DNA of 64,000 nt, taken from contig NZ_JAJBZH010000002.1 of the NCBI RefSeq assembly GCF_020551945.1, positions 62,001 through 126,000 on the forward strand, written 5' to 3'. The notes under the pieces were generated by a model, which had not been told where the DNA came from, searched no databases, and saw only the letters and a program-made list of their open reading frames with translations. Positions 31,531-40,436 of this stretch are shown here, one piece after another. This DNA is from Cellulosimicrobium marinum. Lineage in GTDB: Bacteria; Actinomycetota; Actinomycetes; Actinomycetales; Cellulomonadaceae. Position 1 is the first letter of the stretch. The number at the start of each line of letters is the position of its first letter. The position numbers and the translations under genes are program-made.

Positions 31531-31883
31531 CCGCCCAGAGCCTCGAGCGCCGACCGGTGGACCGGGACACCCCTGGTGCATCCCCCGCCGACACCCCCGC
31601 TCCTGCTGGAGTCCGACGCCTGCTCGACCTCCTGCGTCGTGTGCCCGCCCTCACCCTCATCGGCATGATCCGTGCGTACCAGTCCGTGATCTCCCCGATG
31701 ACCGGGCCCACCTGCAAGTACTACCCGTCCTGCTCCCAGTACGCCCTGACCGCCGTGCGGCGGCACGGTGCGCTGCGCGGCACGGGCCTCGCCCTCTGGC
31801 GGTTGCTGCGCTGCAACCCCTGGAGCCTCGGCGGGGTCGACGACGTGCCGCCGACGCGACACGCGCACACGCACCAGTCCTGA
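31527..31883 (+). CDS. yidD: YidD membrane-insertion efficiency factor
   Basis: The 118-residue protein carries the YidD core: [26 protein letters not shown] with the conserved Cys pair, then [15 protein letters not shown]. Homologues are small membrane-associated proteins that improve YidC-dependent insertion. The first 30 residues are a nonconserved Pro/Ala-rich extension. The ATG overlaps rnpA (ATGA). Confidence 0.93.
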   Translation: MTAQSLERRPVDRDTPGASPADTPAPAGVRRLLDLLRRVPALTLIGMIRAYQSVISPMTGPTCKYYPSCSQYALTAVRRHGALRGTGLALWRLLRCNPWSLGGVDDVPPTRHAHTHQS

Positions 31884-31934
31884 GCCCGCACGGGCGACCC
31901 ACAGTCTTGTCAGTACCTTAGGGAGCAGTCACCG

Positions 31935-32999
31935 ATGGACTTCTTCGCGTTCCTCGCCCCGATCGAATGGGTCGTGGCGTGGATCATGTACCTCTGCCAC
32001 CAGGGGCTTCTGTTCCTCGGCTTCTCCGACGGCCCCGGCCCCGCCTGGGTGCTGTCGATCGTCGGCCTCGTCATCATCATCCGCATCCTGCTGATCCCGC
32101 TGTTCTTCAAGCAGATCAAGGCGTCCCGCGGGATGCAGCTGCTCCAGCCCGAGATGCAGGCGATCCAGAAGAAGTACAAGGGCAAGTCGGACCCGGCGTC
32201 CCGCGAGGCGATGAGCCGCGAGACCATGGAGCTCTACCGCAAGCACGGGACGAACCCCTTCGCGTCGTGCATGCCGATCCTGCTCCAGTCGCCGATCTTC
32301 TTCGCGCTGTTCCGCGTGCTCAACGGCCTGGTCCCGATCTCCACCGGTGACAACGACCCGATCGGCCCCATCGACGCGTCGGTGGCCAGCGACATCGAGC
32401 AGTCGTCCGTCTTCGGCGCCAAGCTGTCGGACATCTTCCTCCAGACCGACGACCTGCAGACGCGCATCGTCATCGCGATCCTCATCCTCGCGATGTGCGC
32501 CACGACGTTCTTCACCCAGCGTCAGCTCACGATGAAGAACATGCCGAAGGCGGCGCTTGAGGGCCCGATGGCCTCGACGCAGAAGATGATGCTGTACCTG
32601 TTCCCGTTCATCTTCGCGGTGTCGGGCGTGAACTTCCCCGTCGGTGTCCTCGTCTACTGGACGACGACCAACCTCTGGTCGATGGGGCAGCAGTTCTACA
32701 CGATCCGACGCATGCCGGCTCCCGGTTCCGAGGCCGAGCGACTGCTCAAGGAGCGCCAGGCGCGCAAGAAGGCGGCGAAGGGGATCGTCGAGGAGACCGC
32801 ACCGGTCATCGAGCAGCCGCGCGGTCAGCGCCAGCAGCCGAAGCGCAAGAACCGGCAGAAGCCGGGCACCGCGGGCGTGAACGGTACCTCGACGTCACCC
32901 GCCGCGACCGGCTCGACCGAGGACGTTCCGGTCGAGGACGCGGCCCCTGAGGTTCCGCCGGCGTCCGGACCGACCAAGAAGCCCAAGAAGAAGTCGTAG
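31935..32999 (+). CDS. yidC: YidC membrane protein insertase
   Basis: The 354-residue insertase has a first helix (about 37-57), the hydrophilic hairpin with KYKGKSDPASREAMSRETMELY, and later helices including LMYL-type FPFIFAVSGVNFPVGVLVYW. A Lys/Pro-rich cytosolic tail (from about 285, ending KKPKKKS) may contact ribosomes. It catalyses insertion of membrane proteins alone or with SecYEG. It is 51 bases after yidD and 43 bases before jag, in the standard order. Confidence 0.95.
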   Translation: MDFFAFLAPIEWVVAWIMYLCHQGLLFLGFSDGPGPAWVLSIVGLVIIIRILLIPLFFKQIKASRGMQLLQPEMQAIQKKYKGKSDPASREAMSRETMELYRKHGTNPFASCMPILLQSPIFFALFRVLNGLVPISTGDNDPIGPIDASVASDIEQSSVFGAKLSDIFLQTDDLQTRIVIAILILAMCATTFFTQRQLTMKNMPKAALEGPMASTQKMMLYLFPFIFAVSGVNFPVGVLVYWTTTNLWSMGQQFYTIRRMPAPGSEAERLLKERQARKKAAKGIVEETAPVIEQPRGQRQQPKRKNRQKPGTAGVNGTSTSPAATGSTEDVPVEDAAPEVPPASGPTKKPKKKS

Positions 33000-33042
33000 T
33001 CCTCGCGCCGCGCGCGACCCTTCCGCCCTGAGGAGCACTGCC

Positions 33043-33573
33043 ATGTCGTCCACCGAGAGTCCCCTGCACGACGAGCCCCAGACCGCGCAGGTCGGGCCCG
33101 GCGTGACCACACGCCTCGAGGAGGAGGGCGAGATCGCCGCGGACTACCTCGAGGAGCTGCTCGACATCGCCGACCTCGACGGTGACATCGACATCGACGT
33201 CGAGAACGATCGTGCCGCGGTCGAGATCGTCGCGGACGACGAGGGGGCGCTTGAGGCGTTGGTCGGCGAGGAGGGTGTCGTGCTCGAAGCCCTGCAGGAG
33301 CTCACGCGGCTCGCCGTGCAGGCGCGCACGGGGGAGCGCAGCCGTCTGATGCTCGACGTCGCTGGCTACCGGACGGCACGTCGGCAGCAGCTGACCGCAC
33401 TCGCGGACGAGGCGATCGAGAAGGTCCGGTCTTCGGGAGAGTCTGTCTCGCTGGACCCGCTCAACGCGTTCGAGCGCAAGGTCGTCCACGACGCGGTGGC
33501 GGCCGCTGGCCTGCGGAGCGACTCCGAGGGCGCTGAGCCACAGCGGTACGTGGTCATCCACCCTGCTGCGTGA
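33043..33573 (+). CDS. jag: Jag/KhpB-type KH-R3H RNA-binding protein
   Basis: The 176-residue protein has a KH-like domain (about 30-110, with ALVGEEGVVLEALQELTRLA) and an R3H domain (about 130-173, with NAFERKVVHDAVAAAGL and QRYVVIHP). Homologues bind RNA and influence cell division and elongation in other bacteria. The Jag-N domain found in Firmicutes is absent. An unusually Asp/Glu-rich segment (IADLDGDIDIDVEND) precedes the KH core. It is followed at once by a perfect palindrome that contains parS. Confidence 0.92.
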   Translation: MSSTESPLHDEPQTAQVGPGVTTRLEEEGEIAADYLEELLDIADLDGDIDIDVENDRAAVEIVADDEGALEALVGEEGVVLEALQELTRLAVQARTGERSRLMLDVAGYRTARRQQLTALADEAIEKVRSSGESVSLDPLNAFERKVVHDAVAAAGLRSDSEGAEPQRYVVIHPAA

Positions 33574-33584
33574 CTCCGCCGCTG

Positions 33585-33616
33585 ACGCCCTCCGTTTCAC
33601 GTGAAACGGAGGGCGT
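33585..33616. promoter_or_regulatory. parS: parS site 1 inside a perfect 32-bp palindrome
   Basis: Bases 33585-33600 are the exact reverse complement of 33601-33616. The centre, 33594-33607, is GTTTCACGTGAAAC, the consensus ParB-binding core. The flanking GC-rich arms make the transcript a hairpin just 12 bases after the jag stop, so the same DNA could also act as a terminator. Confidence 0.93.
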
Positions 33617-33704
33617 TCTGCTGTGCGCATCGGTCGGGCGGCACGACGTCCTCGGTCCGACGCCCGCGGCGGGTCGACGTGATGGGCGCGGTGGGGTCGT
33701 CGAT

Positions 33705-33718
33705 GTTCCACGTGGAAC
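33705..33718. promoter_or_regulatory. parS: parS site 2
   Basis: GTTCCACGTGGAAC is a perfect palindromic variant of the parS core (symmetrical C/G substitutions at the third position in from each centre half). It lies 35 bases upstream of the rsmG start and may affect its expression when ParB is bound. Confidence 0.85.
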
Positions 33719-33752
33719 GATGGACCAGACCTGGACGAAGGGGAAGGACGAC

Positions 33753-34415
33753 ATGAGTGACGAGGCCGAGCGCGAGGACTCGCCGGTGACTGACGAGGCA
33801 GCCGTGAGGACCTACCTCGGGGACTCCTACGCAAAGGTCGCCCGGTTTGCGAAGATGTTGAGGGACGAGGGCGAGCTTCGTGGCCTCATCGGACCCCGTG
33901 AGGTGCCCCGCATCTGGGAGCGGCACGTGCTGAACTCGGCGGCCGTCGTCCCGTTCCTCCCGACGGACGGCCTCATCGCTGATATCGGATCGGGTGCCGG
34001 TCTTCCCGGCATCGTCATCGCGGCGATGCGGCCCGACGCCCAGATCTACCTCGTGGAGCCGATGGAGCGGCGGTGCGCCTGGCTCTCGGAGGTCGCGGAC
34101 ACGATCGGTCTCGCGAACATCGCGGTGAAGCGCGGGAGGGCCGAGGAGTACCACGGCGCCTTCGAGTGCGACGCGGTCACGTCTCGCGCCGTCGCGGCAC
34201 TGGACAAGCTCGTGCGCATCTCGCTGCCGCTGCTGCGCTCCGGGGGAGAGATGATCGTCCTCAAGGGGCGCAATGTGGCGCAGGAGATCCCGCCCGCGCG
34301 GAAGGCGATCCGTAGGCTCAAGGGCTCGGAGCCGGAAGTTCTCGAGGCATCCTCGGTTCCTGGCGTGGAGAGCACCACGGTCGTTCGGATCGTGCGGCAG
34401 ACTGGGGCACGGTGA
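33753..34415 (+). CDS. rsmG: 16S rRNA (guanine-527-N7)-methyltransferase
   Basis: The 220-residue SAM-dependent enzyme has motif I ADIGSGAGLPGIVIA, VEPMERRCAWLSEV and the SRAVAALDKL region. It methylates 16S rRNA in the 530 loop; loss in other bacteria gives low-level streptomycin resistance. I chose ATG 33753 because GGAAGGA is 6 bases upstream; an ATG at 33720 lacks this. It precedes parA by 103 bases, the conserved rsmG-parA-parB order. Confidence 0.94.
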   Translation: MSDEAEREDSPVTDEAAVRTYLGDSYAKVARFAKMLRDEGELRGLIGPREVPRIWERHVLNSAAVVPFLPTDGLIADIGSGAGLPGIVIAAMRPDAQIYLVEPMERRCAWLSEVADTIGLANIAVKRGRAEEYHGAFECDAVTSRAVAALDKLVRISLPLLRSGGEMIVLKGRNVAQEIPPARKAIRRLKGSEPEVLEASSVPGVESTTVVRIVRQTGAR

Positions 34416-34518
34416 CACGCACCGTGCGCCGGCGTCCGACGCGACCTCGTCGAGCAGGCGCCCCGGGCACGGTCGCCGTGCGGCACGCGAGACCTGAGGA
34501 TTCGGAGAGGATGCGCGG

Positions 34519-35970
34519 GTGACGGAGAGCAAGGACGGCACGAAGGGATCCCCCGAGGGGTCCGCGCCGACGGAGGAGCAGCGGCGAGCCGCCCTGATGG
34601 CGAGCCTTCCGGACATCGACGACTCGACCCCGCTCGCAGCACAGCTCGCGATGGACGCGCGTCGGCGCATCGATCTGCACGGGCGCCGCTTTCCCCGCCC
34701 GAGGTCGACACGCATCATCACCGTGGCGAACCAGAAGGGTGGGGTCGGGAAGACGACCACGACGGTCAATCTCGCGGCGGGGCTCGCCCAGGCGGGACTG
34801 AACGTCCTCGTGATCGACAACGACCCGCAGGGGAACGCGTCGACCGCGATCGGTGTCGAGCACCGTGCGGGCACGCCGTCGGTCTACGAGGTCCTGGTCG
34901 ACGGGGACCCGCTGGAGTCGGCCGTGCAGCAGTGCCCCGACATCCCGACCCTCTGGTGCGTTCCGGCCACCATCGACCTGTCCGGCGCCGAGATCGAGCT
35001 CGTCTCGATGGTTTCACGTGAAACACGTCTGCGGAGGGCGCTGGACGAGTACCTGGAGCGTCGAGCCGCCGCAGGTCTGGAACCCCTCGACTACGTTCTG
35101 GTGGACTGTCCTCCGAGCCTGGGGCTCCTCACGATCAACGCGTTCGTCGTCGGTCGCGAGGTCCTCATCCCCATCCAGTGCGAGTACTACGCGCTCGAGG
35201 GGTTGAGCCAGCTGCTCAAGACGATCGAGCTGATCAAGGCGCACCTCAACCCGGGCCTCCACGTCTCGACGATTCTGCTCACCATGTACGACGGTCGGAC
35301 CAACCTTGCCCAGCAGGTCGCCGCCGAGGTGAGGGGGCACTTTCCGGACCAGACGCTCCGCACGACGGTCCCGCGTTCCGTGCGGATCTCCGAGGCGCCC
35401 AGCCATGGCCAGACCGTGATGACCTACGACCCGACGTCCAGCGGTGCACTTGCGTATCTCGAGGCGGCCCGCGAGCTGACCATCCGGCACGCCGACTCGG
35501 TGCCCGCCACAGACGGCTCCGATGCCCCCGACGGAGCGGTCGCCCACCCGGACGACCAGACGCCTACGTCGGTACCCACCCCGGCGCTCGAGTCCGAGCC
35601 CCGCGGTGGTGAAGAGTCGCCTGCAGTCGCCTCGGTAGGTCACGGCATGACGGACACCCATCCTGTGCGCGGCGACGTGGCCAGCAGCGACAACGGCTTC
35701 GTGGATCAGGCGGATACGGCGGGTGATCCGGGCTCAGCAGACCCGCCTGCGCGTCGAGCCCGGGTGGCGACCTGGTCCGAGATCGTCGCCGCACCCGCTT
35801 CTGAGGCCGTGGTGACGATCGCCACGACCGCCACGCTCGACGGTCCGTCCGACGGTCGGGCCGAGGCTGCGGTCGACATGCACGGTCCGGCGGAACAGCC
35901 GATGCGTGCAGGACATGAGTTCTCCCGGTCCATCGGTGGGCCGGCCCTTCATCTCGAGGAGCAGCGATGA
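34519..35970 (+). CDS. parA: ParA chromosome-partition ATPase with long C-terminal tail
   Basis: The 483-residue product carries a complete ParA/Soj core (about 70-323). The deviant Walker A is [12 protein letters not shown], with the signature Lys and a Walker A' D in VIDNDPQGN; Walker B is [12 protein letters not shown]. ParA moves ParB-parS complexes over the nucleoid. An N-terminal extension of about 65 residues precedes the core. A disordered, Asp/Ala/Pro-rich tail of about 160 residues follows it, where most homologues stop near 300. A consensus parS site lies inside the gene and encodes VSRET. It starts at GTG 34519 and overlaps parB by four bases. Confidence 0.95.
   Translation: MTESKDGTKGSPEGSAPTEEQRRAALMASLPDIDDSTPLAAQLAMDARRRIDLHGRRFPRPRSTRIITVANQKGGVGKTTTTVNLAAGLAQAGLNVLVIDNDPQGNASTAIGVEHRAGTPSVYEVLVDGDPLESAVQQCPDIPTLWCVPATIDLSGAEIELVSMVSRETRLRRALDEYLERRAAAGLEPLDYVLVDCPPSLGLLTINAFVVGREVLIPIQCEYYALEGLSQLLKTIELIKAHLNPGLHVSTILLTMYDGRTNLAQQVAAEVRGHFPDQTLRTTVPRSVRISEAPSHGQTVMTYDPTSSGALAYLEAARELTIRHADSVPATDGSDAPDGAVAHPDDQTPTSVPTPALESEPRGGEESPAVASVGHGMTDTHPVRGDVASSDNGFVDQADTAGDPGSADPPARRARVATWSEIVAAPASEAVVTIATTATLDGPSDGRAEAAVDMHGPAEQPMRAGHEFSRSIGGPALHLEEQR
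35011..35024. promoter_or_regulatory. parS: parS site 3, inside parA
   Basis: A perfect GTTTCACGTGAAAC lies within the ParA core coding sequence, where it specifies VSRET in the [12 protein letters not shown] region. ParB bound here would sit on the parA gene itself. Confidence 0.92.
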
Positions 35971-37391
35971 GCGAGAAGCGGCGTGGGTTGGGACGTGGGC
36001 TTGGAGCGCTGATTCCGACGAGCTCAGAGGGAAAGCGCCCTGTCGACGTCTTCTTCCCCAGCGCCCCGGAGCAGTCACCGTCATCTGGGCCCTCGCAGGA
36101 CGAGAGCGGATCTGCCGTAGAGTCCGGGGGCACCGTCGTCGCGACGTTGGAGGCCCCGGCAGGGGAGGTCCCGGCGGGGGAGGACACAATCAGCCCGTCC
36201 GACGTGTCGGTGGGAGAGTTCCTCTCGACCTCGGCGCTCGAAGACGGCGAGGGCGTCGACGAGGCTCCGGTCGAGGGGCACCGAGACGCTGCGGTGACCG
36301 ACGATGTGTCCCCGTCCGCCACCGGGGGGCTCGCGCGCACCGACGACGGTGCGGTATCGGGCGCGAGCAATGGCGACACGCCGTCGTCCGTCGTCGACGC
36401 AGCGCCTTCCTCCGACGACCCCGTTTCACGTGAAACGTCAGCGACGACCGGAACGGCCTCCGCGGATGCCGGGTCGTCGCCCGACCCGTCCTCGGGTGCG
36501 GTCGCACCGGACGACGCCGGAACCGACGGATGGATCGAGCGTGGCGGGGACGACCTCGTCCCTGTTCCGGGGGCACGATTCGCGGAGGTCCCGGTCGAGG
36601 CGATCGTCCCGAATCCGCGGCAGCCGCGCACGGTCTTCGACGAAGGGGAGCTCGACGAGCTGGTCGGGTCCATCAAGGAGATCGGTGTCCTCCAGCCGGT
36701 CGTGGTTCGGCCGCTCTCGACAGGATCCGAGGGATTCGAGCTCATCATGGGGGAGCGGCGCTGGCGCGCGACCCAGGCTGCCGGACTCGCGACGATCCCC
36801 GCGATCATTCGTGAGACGGACGACGGTGACCTGCTCCGCGACGCGCTGCTGGAGAACCTGCACCGCAGCGCGCTCAACCCTCTGGAAGAGGCGGCCGCCT
36901 ACCGACAGCTCCTCGACGACTTCGGTTGCACGCACGAGGAGCTCGCGGAGCGCATCTCTCGGAGTCGCCCGCAGATCTCGAACACGCTGCGACTGCTCCG
37001 TCTGCCGCCTCTGGTCCAGCGCCGTGTCGCTGCGGGCGTTCTCTCCGCGGGCCACGCTCGCGCCCTCCTCGGACTGACCGACGGTGCCGAGATCGAGCGC
37101 CTCGCTCAGCGGATCGTCGCCGAGGGCCTTTCCGTGCGCGCGACCGAGGAGATCGTCTCGATGGGGGGCCTCGATCGTCCTGGGCGGGCGCCCCGAACGC
37201 CGCGTGCGGGTCAGCGGTCCGCAGCGGTGGACGAGCTCGCGACGCGACTCTCCGACCGGTTCGAGACGCGCGTGAAGGTGGACCTCGGGAAGAGCAAGGG
37301 ACGCCTCACGGTGGAGTTTGCCTCCGTGGAGGATCTCAACCGCATCCTCGATCTCATGGCTCCCGAGGACCCGGGACTCCTGCGCAACTGA
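35967..37391 (+). CDS. parB: ParB chromosome-partition CTPase with long disordered linker
   Basis: The 474-residue protein has the N-terminal ParA-stimulating motif [13 protein letters not shown] (about 5-17). A linker of about 180 residues rich in Ser, Asp, Ala and Thr follows, then the CTPase domain from about residue 204 ([24 protein letters not shown] at about 260), the helix-turn-helix [20 protein letters not shown] and a C-terminal dimerisation domain. Most chromosomal ParB proteins are about 300-350 residues with a 30-60 residue linker. A parS site lies in the linker DNA. The ATG overlaps parA (ATGA). Confidence 0.95.
   Translation: MSEKRRGLGRGLGALIPTSSEGKRPVDVFFPSAPEQSPSSGPSQDESGSAVESGGTVVATLEAPAGEVPAGEDTISPSDVSVGEFLSTSALEDGEGVDEAPVEGHRDAAVTDDVSPSATGGLARTDDGAVSGASNGDTPSSVVDAAPSSDDPVSRETSATTGTASADAGSSPDPSSGAVAPDDAGTDGWIERGGDDLVPVPGARFAEVPVEAIVPNPRQPRTVFDEGELDELVGSIKEIGVLQPVVVRPLSTGSEGFELIMGERRWRATQAAGLATIPAIIRETDDGDLLRDALLENLHRSALNPLEEAAAYRQLLDDFGCTHEELAERISRSRPQISNTLRLLRLPPLVQRRVAAGVLSAGHARALLGLTDGAEIERLAQRIVAEGLSVRATEEIVSMGGLDRPGRAPRTPRAGQRSAAVDELATRLSDRFETRVKVDLGKSKGRLTVEFASVEDLNRILDLMAPEDPGLLRN
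36423..36436. promoter_or_regulatory. parS: parS site 4, inside the parB linker
   Basis: A perfect GTTTCACGTGAAAC in the low-complexity linker of ParB again encodes VSRET ([10 protein letters not shown]). Because the linker protein sequence is unlikely to be constrained, this DNA site is probably selected for ParB binding. Confidence 0.92.
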
Positions 37392-37582
37392 CTCGACGGG
37401 CGGTCGGTGCACCGGTAGGGCAATCGGCCTGGCGTTCCGGAAATCCGTCGGTCCTGCTCGCACGCGTCGGAAACGCCCGCACGAACGGGAAGGTCACGTC
37501 CGAGAGATCGCGTCCGAGAGCGGGCAGGCAACGGACGTCGGCCAGGGGTGTGTCCACCGGTCTCTTCCGCTGCGACCGTCTC

Positions 37583-37809
37583 GTTCCACGTGAAACCAGG
37601 TGGCCCAGCTCGCCGGGAGCGCTCATCTACCGCACGCCGAGGTCGCCCCTCCCCGGCGTAGATGTCTCGTTCCCGTTGGAACGTCCGTGCCCAGTTGCTG
37701 AGGCCGGCGCAGTCGCGGTGTTCCACGTGAAACGTCCGTTTGCCGCGTGCCTGCGAACGGCACCGGGCTTCACGTGGAACGACGCGTGCCGCCCTGTTCC
37801 ACGTGAAAC
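37583..37809. promoter_or_regulatory. parS: parS cluster, sites 5-8 (parB-Ddl gap)
   Basis: Four sites occur in 227 bases. GTTCCACGTGAAAC is at 37583-37596, 37720-37733 and 37796-37809, and GCTTCACGTGGAAC (one change) is at 37767-37780. The last three lie within 90 bases. They occupy the 440-bp gap between convergent parB and the Ddl-like gene, which otherwise has no visible gene or hairpin terminator. This is the likely main ParB nucleation centre. Confidence 0.9.
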
Positions 37810-37831
37810 AAGCCGAGATGGGTCTGTTCTG

Positions 37832-38899
37832 TCAACGCCGGGCGTCGACGAGGCGGCGATAGAGCGTGGGGAGGTCGAGCCCCGCAGCACGGACGGCCTG
37901 GGGAAGGAGCGACGTCTCGGTCATCCCGGGCGCAACGTTCACCTCGAGGAACTGGACGACGCCATCGGCGTCCAGGATGACGTCGGTCCGGGAGAGGTCG
38001 CGCAGGCCGAGCGCGCGGTGGGCCGTCACGGCGGTCTCCTGGACGGCCGCGAGCGTGGAGCCGTCGAGGCGCGCGGGGGAGAAATACTCGGTCCGTCCGG
38101 GGTTGTAGCGGGCGTCGTAGTCGTAGGGGCCGTCGGTGACGACCTCGACGGGCGGGAGAGCGGAGGGACCGTCGCCGAGGTCGACGACGCTCACGGCCAG
38201 CTCGACACCACGCATCGCACGCTCCACCAGCGCGACCTCCCCGTAGGCGAAGCAGTCCACCATCGCCCGGGGAAGCTGGTCGGCCCGTTCGACCAGGGTG
38301 ACGCCGAGCGCCGAACCACCCTGCGTCGGCTTGACCACGAGGGGGAGCCCGAGCCGACCGACGAGCGCGTCCAGGACGGGACGTGCGCCGAGCTCGCGGA
38401 AGAGACTCTGGGGGAGGGTGACGGAGTCCGGCGTGGCGAGACCCGCTCCTGCCACCACGCTCTTCGCGACCGGCTTGTTCCAGGCCACACGAGACTGGCG
38501 CGGCCCCGTCCCGACGTAGGGGACGCCGACGAGGTCGAGCACGTCGCGCACGGACCCGTCCTCGCCGGTCGCTCCGTGCAGGAGCGGCCACACGACGTCG
38601 GGCCGATGACGGTCGAGGAACGGCAGGAGATCGGCGTCGAGGTCGTGCACGGAGACCTCCACCCCGGCGGCGCGCAGGCTCTCCGCGACGCGTCGGCCGG
38701 AGCGGAGCGAGACGTCGCGCTCGTGGGAGAGTCCGCCGGCGAGGATCACGACGTGTCCTGCTCGACCGTCGGTCTCCGACGCGTCCGCCGAGTGAACCTG
38801 CAGGTCAGGCGCGGAGCTGAGGCCCGGCTGCTCCTCGGTCACGAGGTCCGACGAGGTCGTGGGAACGACGGGCGTGCTGCTCGCGGGGGTGGTGGGCAC
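37832..38899 (-). CDS. D-Ala-D-Ala ligase-like ATP-grasp enzyme
   Basis: The 355-residue ATP-grasp protein follows the Ddl plan: GGLSHERDVSLRSG, LLHGATGEDGSVRDVLDLVGVPYVG, the glycine loop KPTQGGSALGV and the metal-binding EVNVAPGMTETSLLPQ. The usual HGPYGEDG and NTxPG motifs are altered (HGATGEDG, NVAPG). It may be a second ligase with different substrate choice rather than the main peptidoglycan Ddl. A 46-residue low-complexity N-terminus is supported by AGGAG 6 bases before GTG 38899. It converges on the parS cluster. Confidence 0.85.
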   Translation of the reverse strand: MPTTPASSTPVVPTTSSDLVTEEQPGLSSAPDLQVHSADASETDGRAGHVVILAGGLSHERDVSLRSGRRVAESLRAAGVEVSVHDLDADLLPFLDRHRPDVVWPLLHGATGEDGSVRDVLDLVGVPYVGTGPRQSRVAWNKPVAKSVVAGAGLATPDSVTLPQSLFRELGARPVLDALVGRLGLPLVVKPTQGGSALGVTLVERADQLPRAMVDCFAYGEVALVERAMRGVELAVSVVDLGDGPSALPPVEVVTDGPYDYDARYNPGRTEYFSPARLDGSTLAAVQETAVTAHRALGLRDLSRTDVILDADGVVQFLEVNVAPGMTETSLLPQAVRAAGLDLPTLYRRLVDARR

Positions 38900-38978
38900 G
38901 GGGGTCTCCTGCTCGGGGCGCGCGGCCCATGGTGCGCCGCGCGCCCGGGTGATGGCGGTTCGGGGACGACGGGTCGGG

Positions 38979-40304
38979 TCAGGCGAGGTCGGGCGAGGGG
39001 TTCTCGACGTCCGTGAGGTCGGGATCGAGCGCTGCGCCGGTGCCGAAGATCTCGACGAGGTCGGTCTCGGCGTTGACGACCCCGGCGAGGCGCCGCACGC
39101 CTTCGCGGATGCGCTCGGGGGTGGGGAAGCAGAAGGAGAGGCGCATGTGCTCGGCGCCGGTCCCGTCGGCGTAGAAGGCAGTGCCCGGGACGTAGGCGAC
39201 CCGCGCGGTCACGGCCCGGGGGAGCATCGAGCGGGCGTCGAGCCCGTCGGGCAGGCGGACCCAGGTGTAGAAGCCGCCGTCGGGGACGGTCCAGCTGGCG
39301 GCGGGCATGTGCTCGGCCAGCGCCCCGACCATCGCGTCCCGACGGTCGCGGTAGAGCTCGCGGAACTGCTTGATCTGGCCCTTCCAGTCGCACGTGGCGA
39401 GGTAGGCGGAGATCGCCATCTGCGAGGCGTTCGACGGGCAGAGGATGGCCGACTCGCTGGCGAGGACGAGCTTCTCGCGGACCGCGTGGGGTGCGACGAC
39501 CCACCCGACCCGGTATCCCGGGGCGAAGGTCTTGGAGAAGGACCCGAGGTAGAGCACGCCGTCCTCGTCGAGCGAGCGGAGCGCGGGCAGGGGGTCGCCG
39601 TCGAAACCGAGCAGGCCGTACGGGTTGTCCTCGATGACGAGCACCCCGTGGCGTCGCGCGATCTCGAGGACGCGTGGGCGACGCTCCGCGGTGAGGGTGA
39701 CTCCTGCGGGGTTGTGGAAGTTGGGCACGGTGTAGAGCAGCTTGACGCGGCGCCCCTCCGCCGCGAGCCGCGTGAGCGCCTCGTCGAGTGCCTCGGGGAC
39801 GAGCCCGTGCTCGTCGAGCGGCACGTGCACGACGTCCGCCTGGTAGGAGCGGAACACGCCGAGTGCCCCGACGTAGCTGGGCGCTTCCGTGACGACGACG
39901 TCGCCGGGGTCGACGAAGATACGGGTCACGAGGTCGAGCGCCTGCTGGGAGCCGGTGGTAACGACGACGTCGTCGGGGTGGCAGTCGATGCCTTCGAGCC
40001 GGACCACGTCGAGGATCTGCTCGCGCAGCGACTCGTCCCCCTGACCGGACCCGTACTGCAGGACGCTGGCGCCGCGCGTCGCGACGAGGCGCTGCATCGT
40101 CTCGGCGATGGTGTCCAGCGGGAGCCCGTCGAGGTAGGGCATGCCGCCGGCGAGGGAGACGACCTCGGGTCGGTTGGCGACGGCGAAGAGCGCCCGGATC
40201 TCCGACGCTCGCATCCCGTGCGCTCGCTCCGCGTAGGAGGAGAGCCACGGGTCGAGGCGGGTGCCGCCGGAGGCGGCGTGCGGAGAGGGAGTCGGCGCGG
40301 TCAC
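38979..40304 (-). CDS. PLP-dependent aminotransferase (class I/II, MocR/2-aminoadipate type)
   Basis: The 441-residue fold-type I aminotransferase has VSLAGGMPYLDGLP, QYGSGQGDESLRE, PNFHNPAGVTLT, EDNPYG, and the PLP lysine in LGSFSKTFAPGYRVGW. No DNA-binding domain is attached. The nearest functional class is the 2-aminoadipate or aromatic aminotransferase group; the substrate cannot be read from sequence. It starts at GTG 40304. A hairpin separates it from trxA. Next to parB and trxA this gene recurs in Micrococcales. Confidence 0.88.
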   Translation of the reverse strand: MTAPTPSPHAASGGTRLDPWLSSYAERAHGMRASEIRALFAVANRPEVVSLAGGMPYLDGLPLDTIAETMQRLVATRGASVLQYGSGQGDESLREQILDVVRLEGIDCHPDDVVVTTGSQQALDLVTRIFVDPGDVVVTEAPSYVGALGVFRSYQADVVHVPLDEHGLVPEALDEALTRLAAEGRRVKLLYTVPNFHNPAGVTLTAERRPRVLEIARRHGVLVIEDNPYGLLGFDGDPLPALRSLDEDGVLYLGSFSKTFAPGYRVGWVVAPHAVREKLVLASESAILCPSNASQMAISAYLATCDWKGQIKQFRELYRDRRDAMVGALAEHMPAASWTVPDGGFYTWVRLPDGLDARSMLPRAVTARVAYVPGTAFYADGTGAEHMRLSFCFPTPERIREGVRRLAGVVNAETDLVEIFGTGAALDPDLTDVENPSPDLA

Positions 40305-40350
40305 GTCGTCCAGTCTCGCACGCGGGTTCGGGGGATCCCGTGAAGACGTC

Positions 40351-40384
40351 GAGGGGCGGACCACCGGGTGGTGGCCCGCCCCTC
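40351..40384 (-). terminator. Terminator after trxA
   Basis: A hairpin of 9 bp (40351-40359 with 40376-40384), one mismatch and 5 bp (40361-40365 with 40370-40374) with a GGGT loop lies 53 bases after the trxA stop. Confidence 0.75.
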
Positions 40385-40436
40385 GTCAGTGCGCGAGCAG
40401 CGGTCGTCTCGGACCGCTCGTCGTAGACCGCCTGCC

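Noticed and set aside
37669-37682. GTTCCCGTTGGAAC in the parS cluster as a ninth parS
   Set aside because: Its outer arms match but three of the central bases differ from CACGTG, which ParB contacts; it is best seen as a decayed or chance palindrome.
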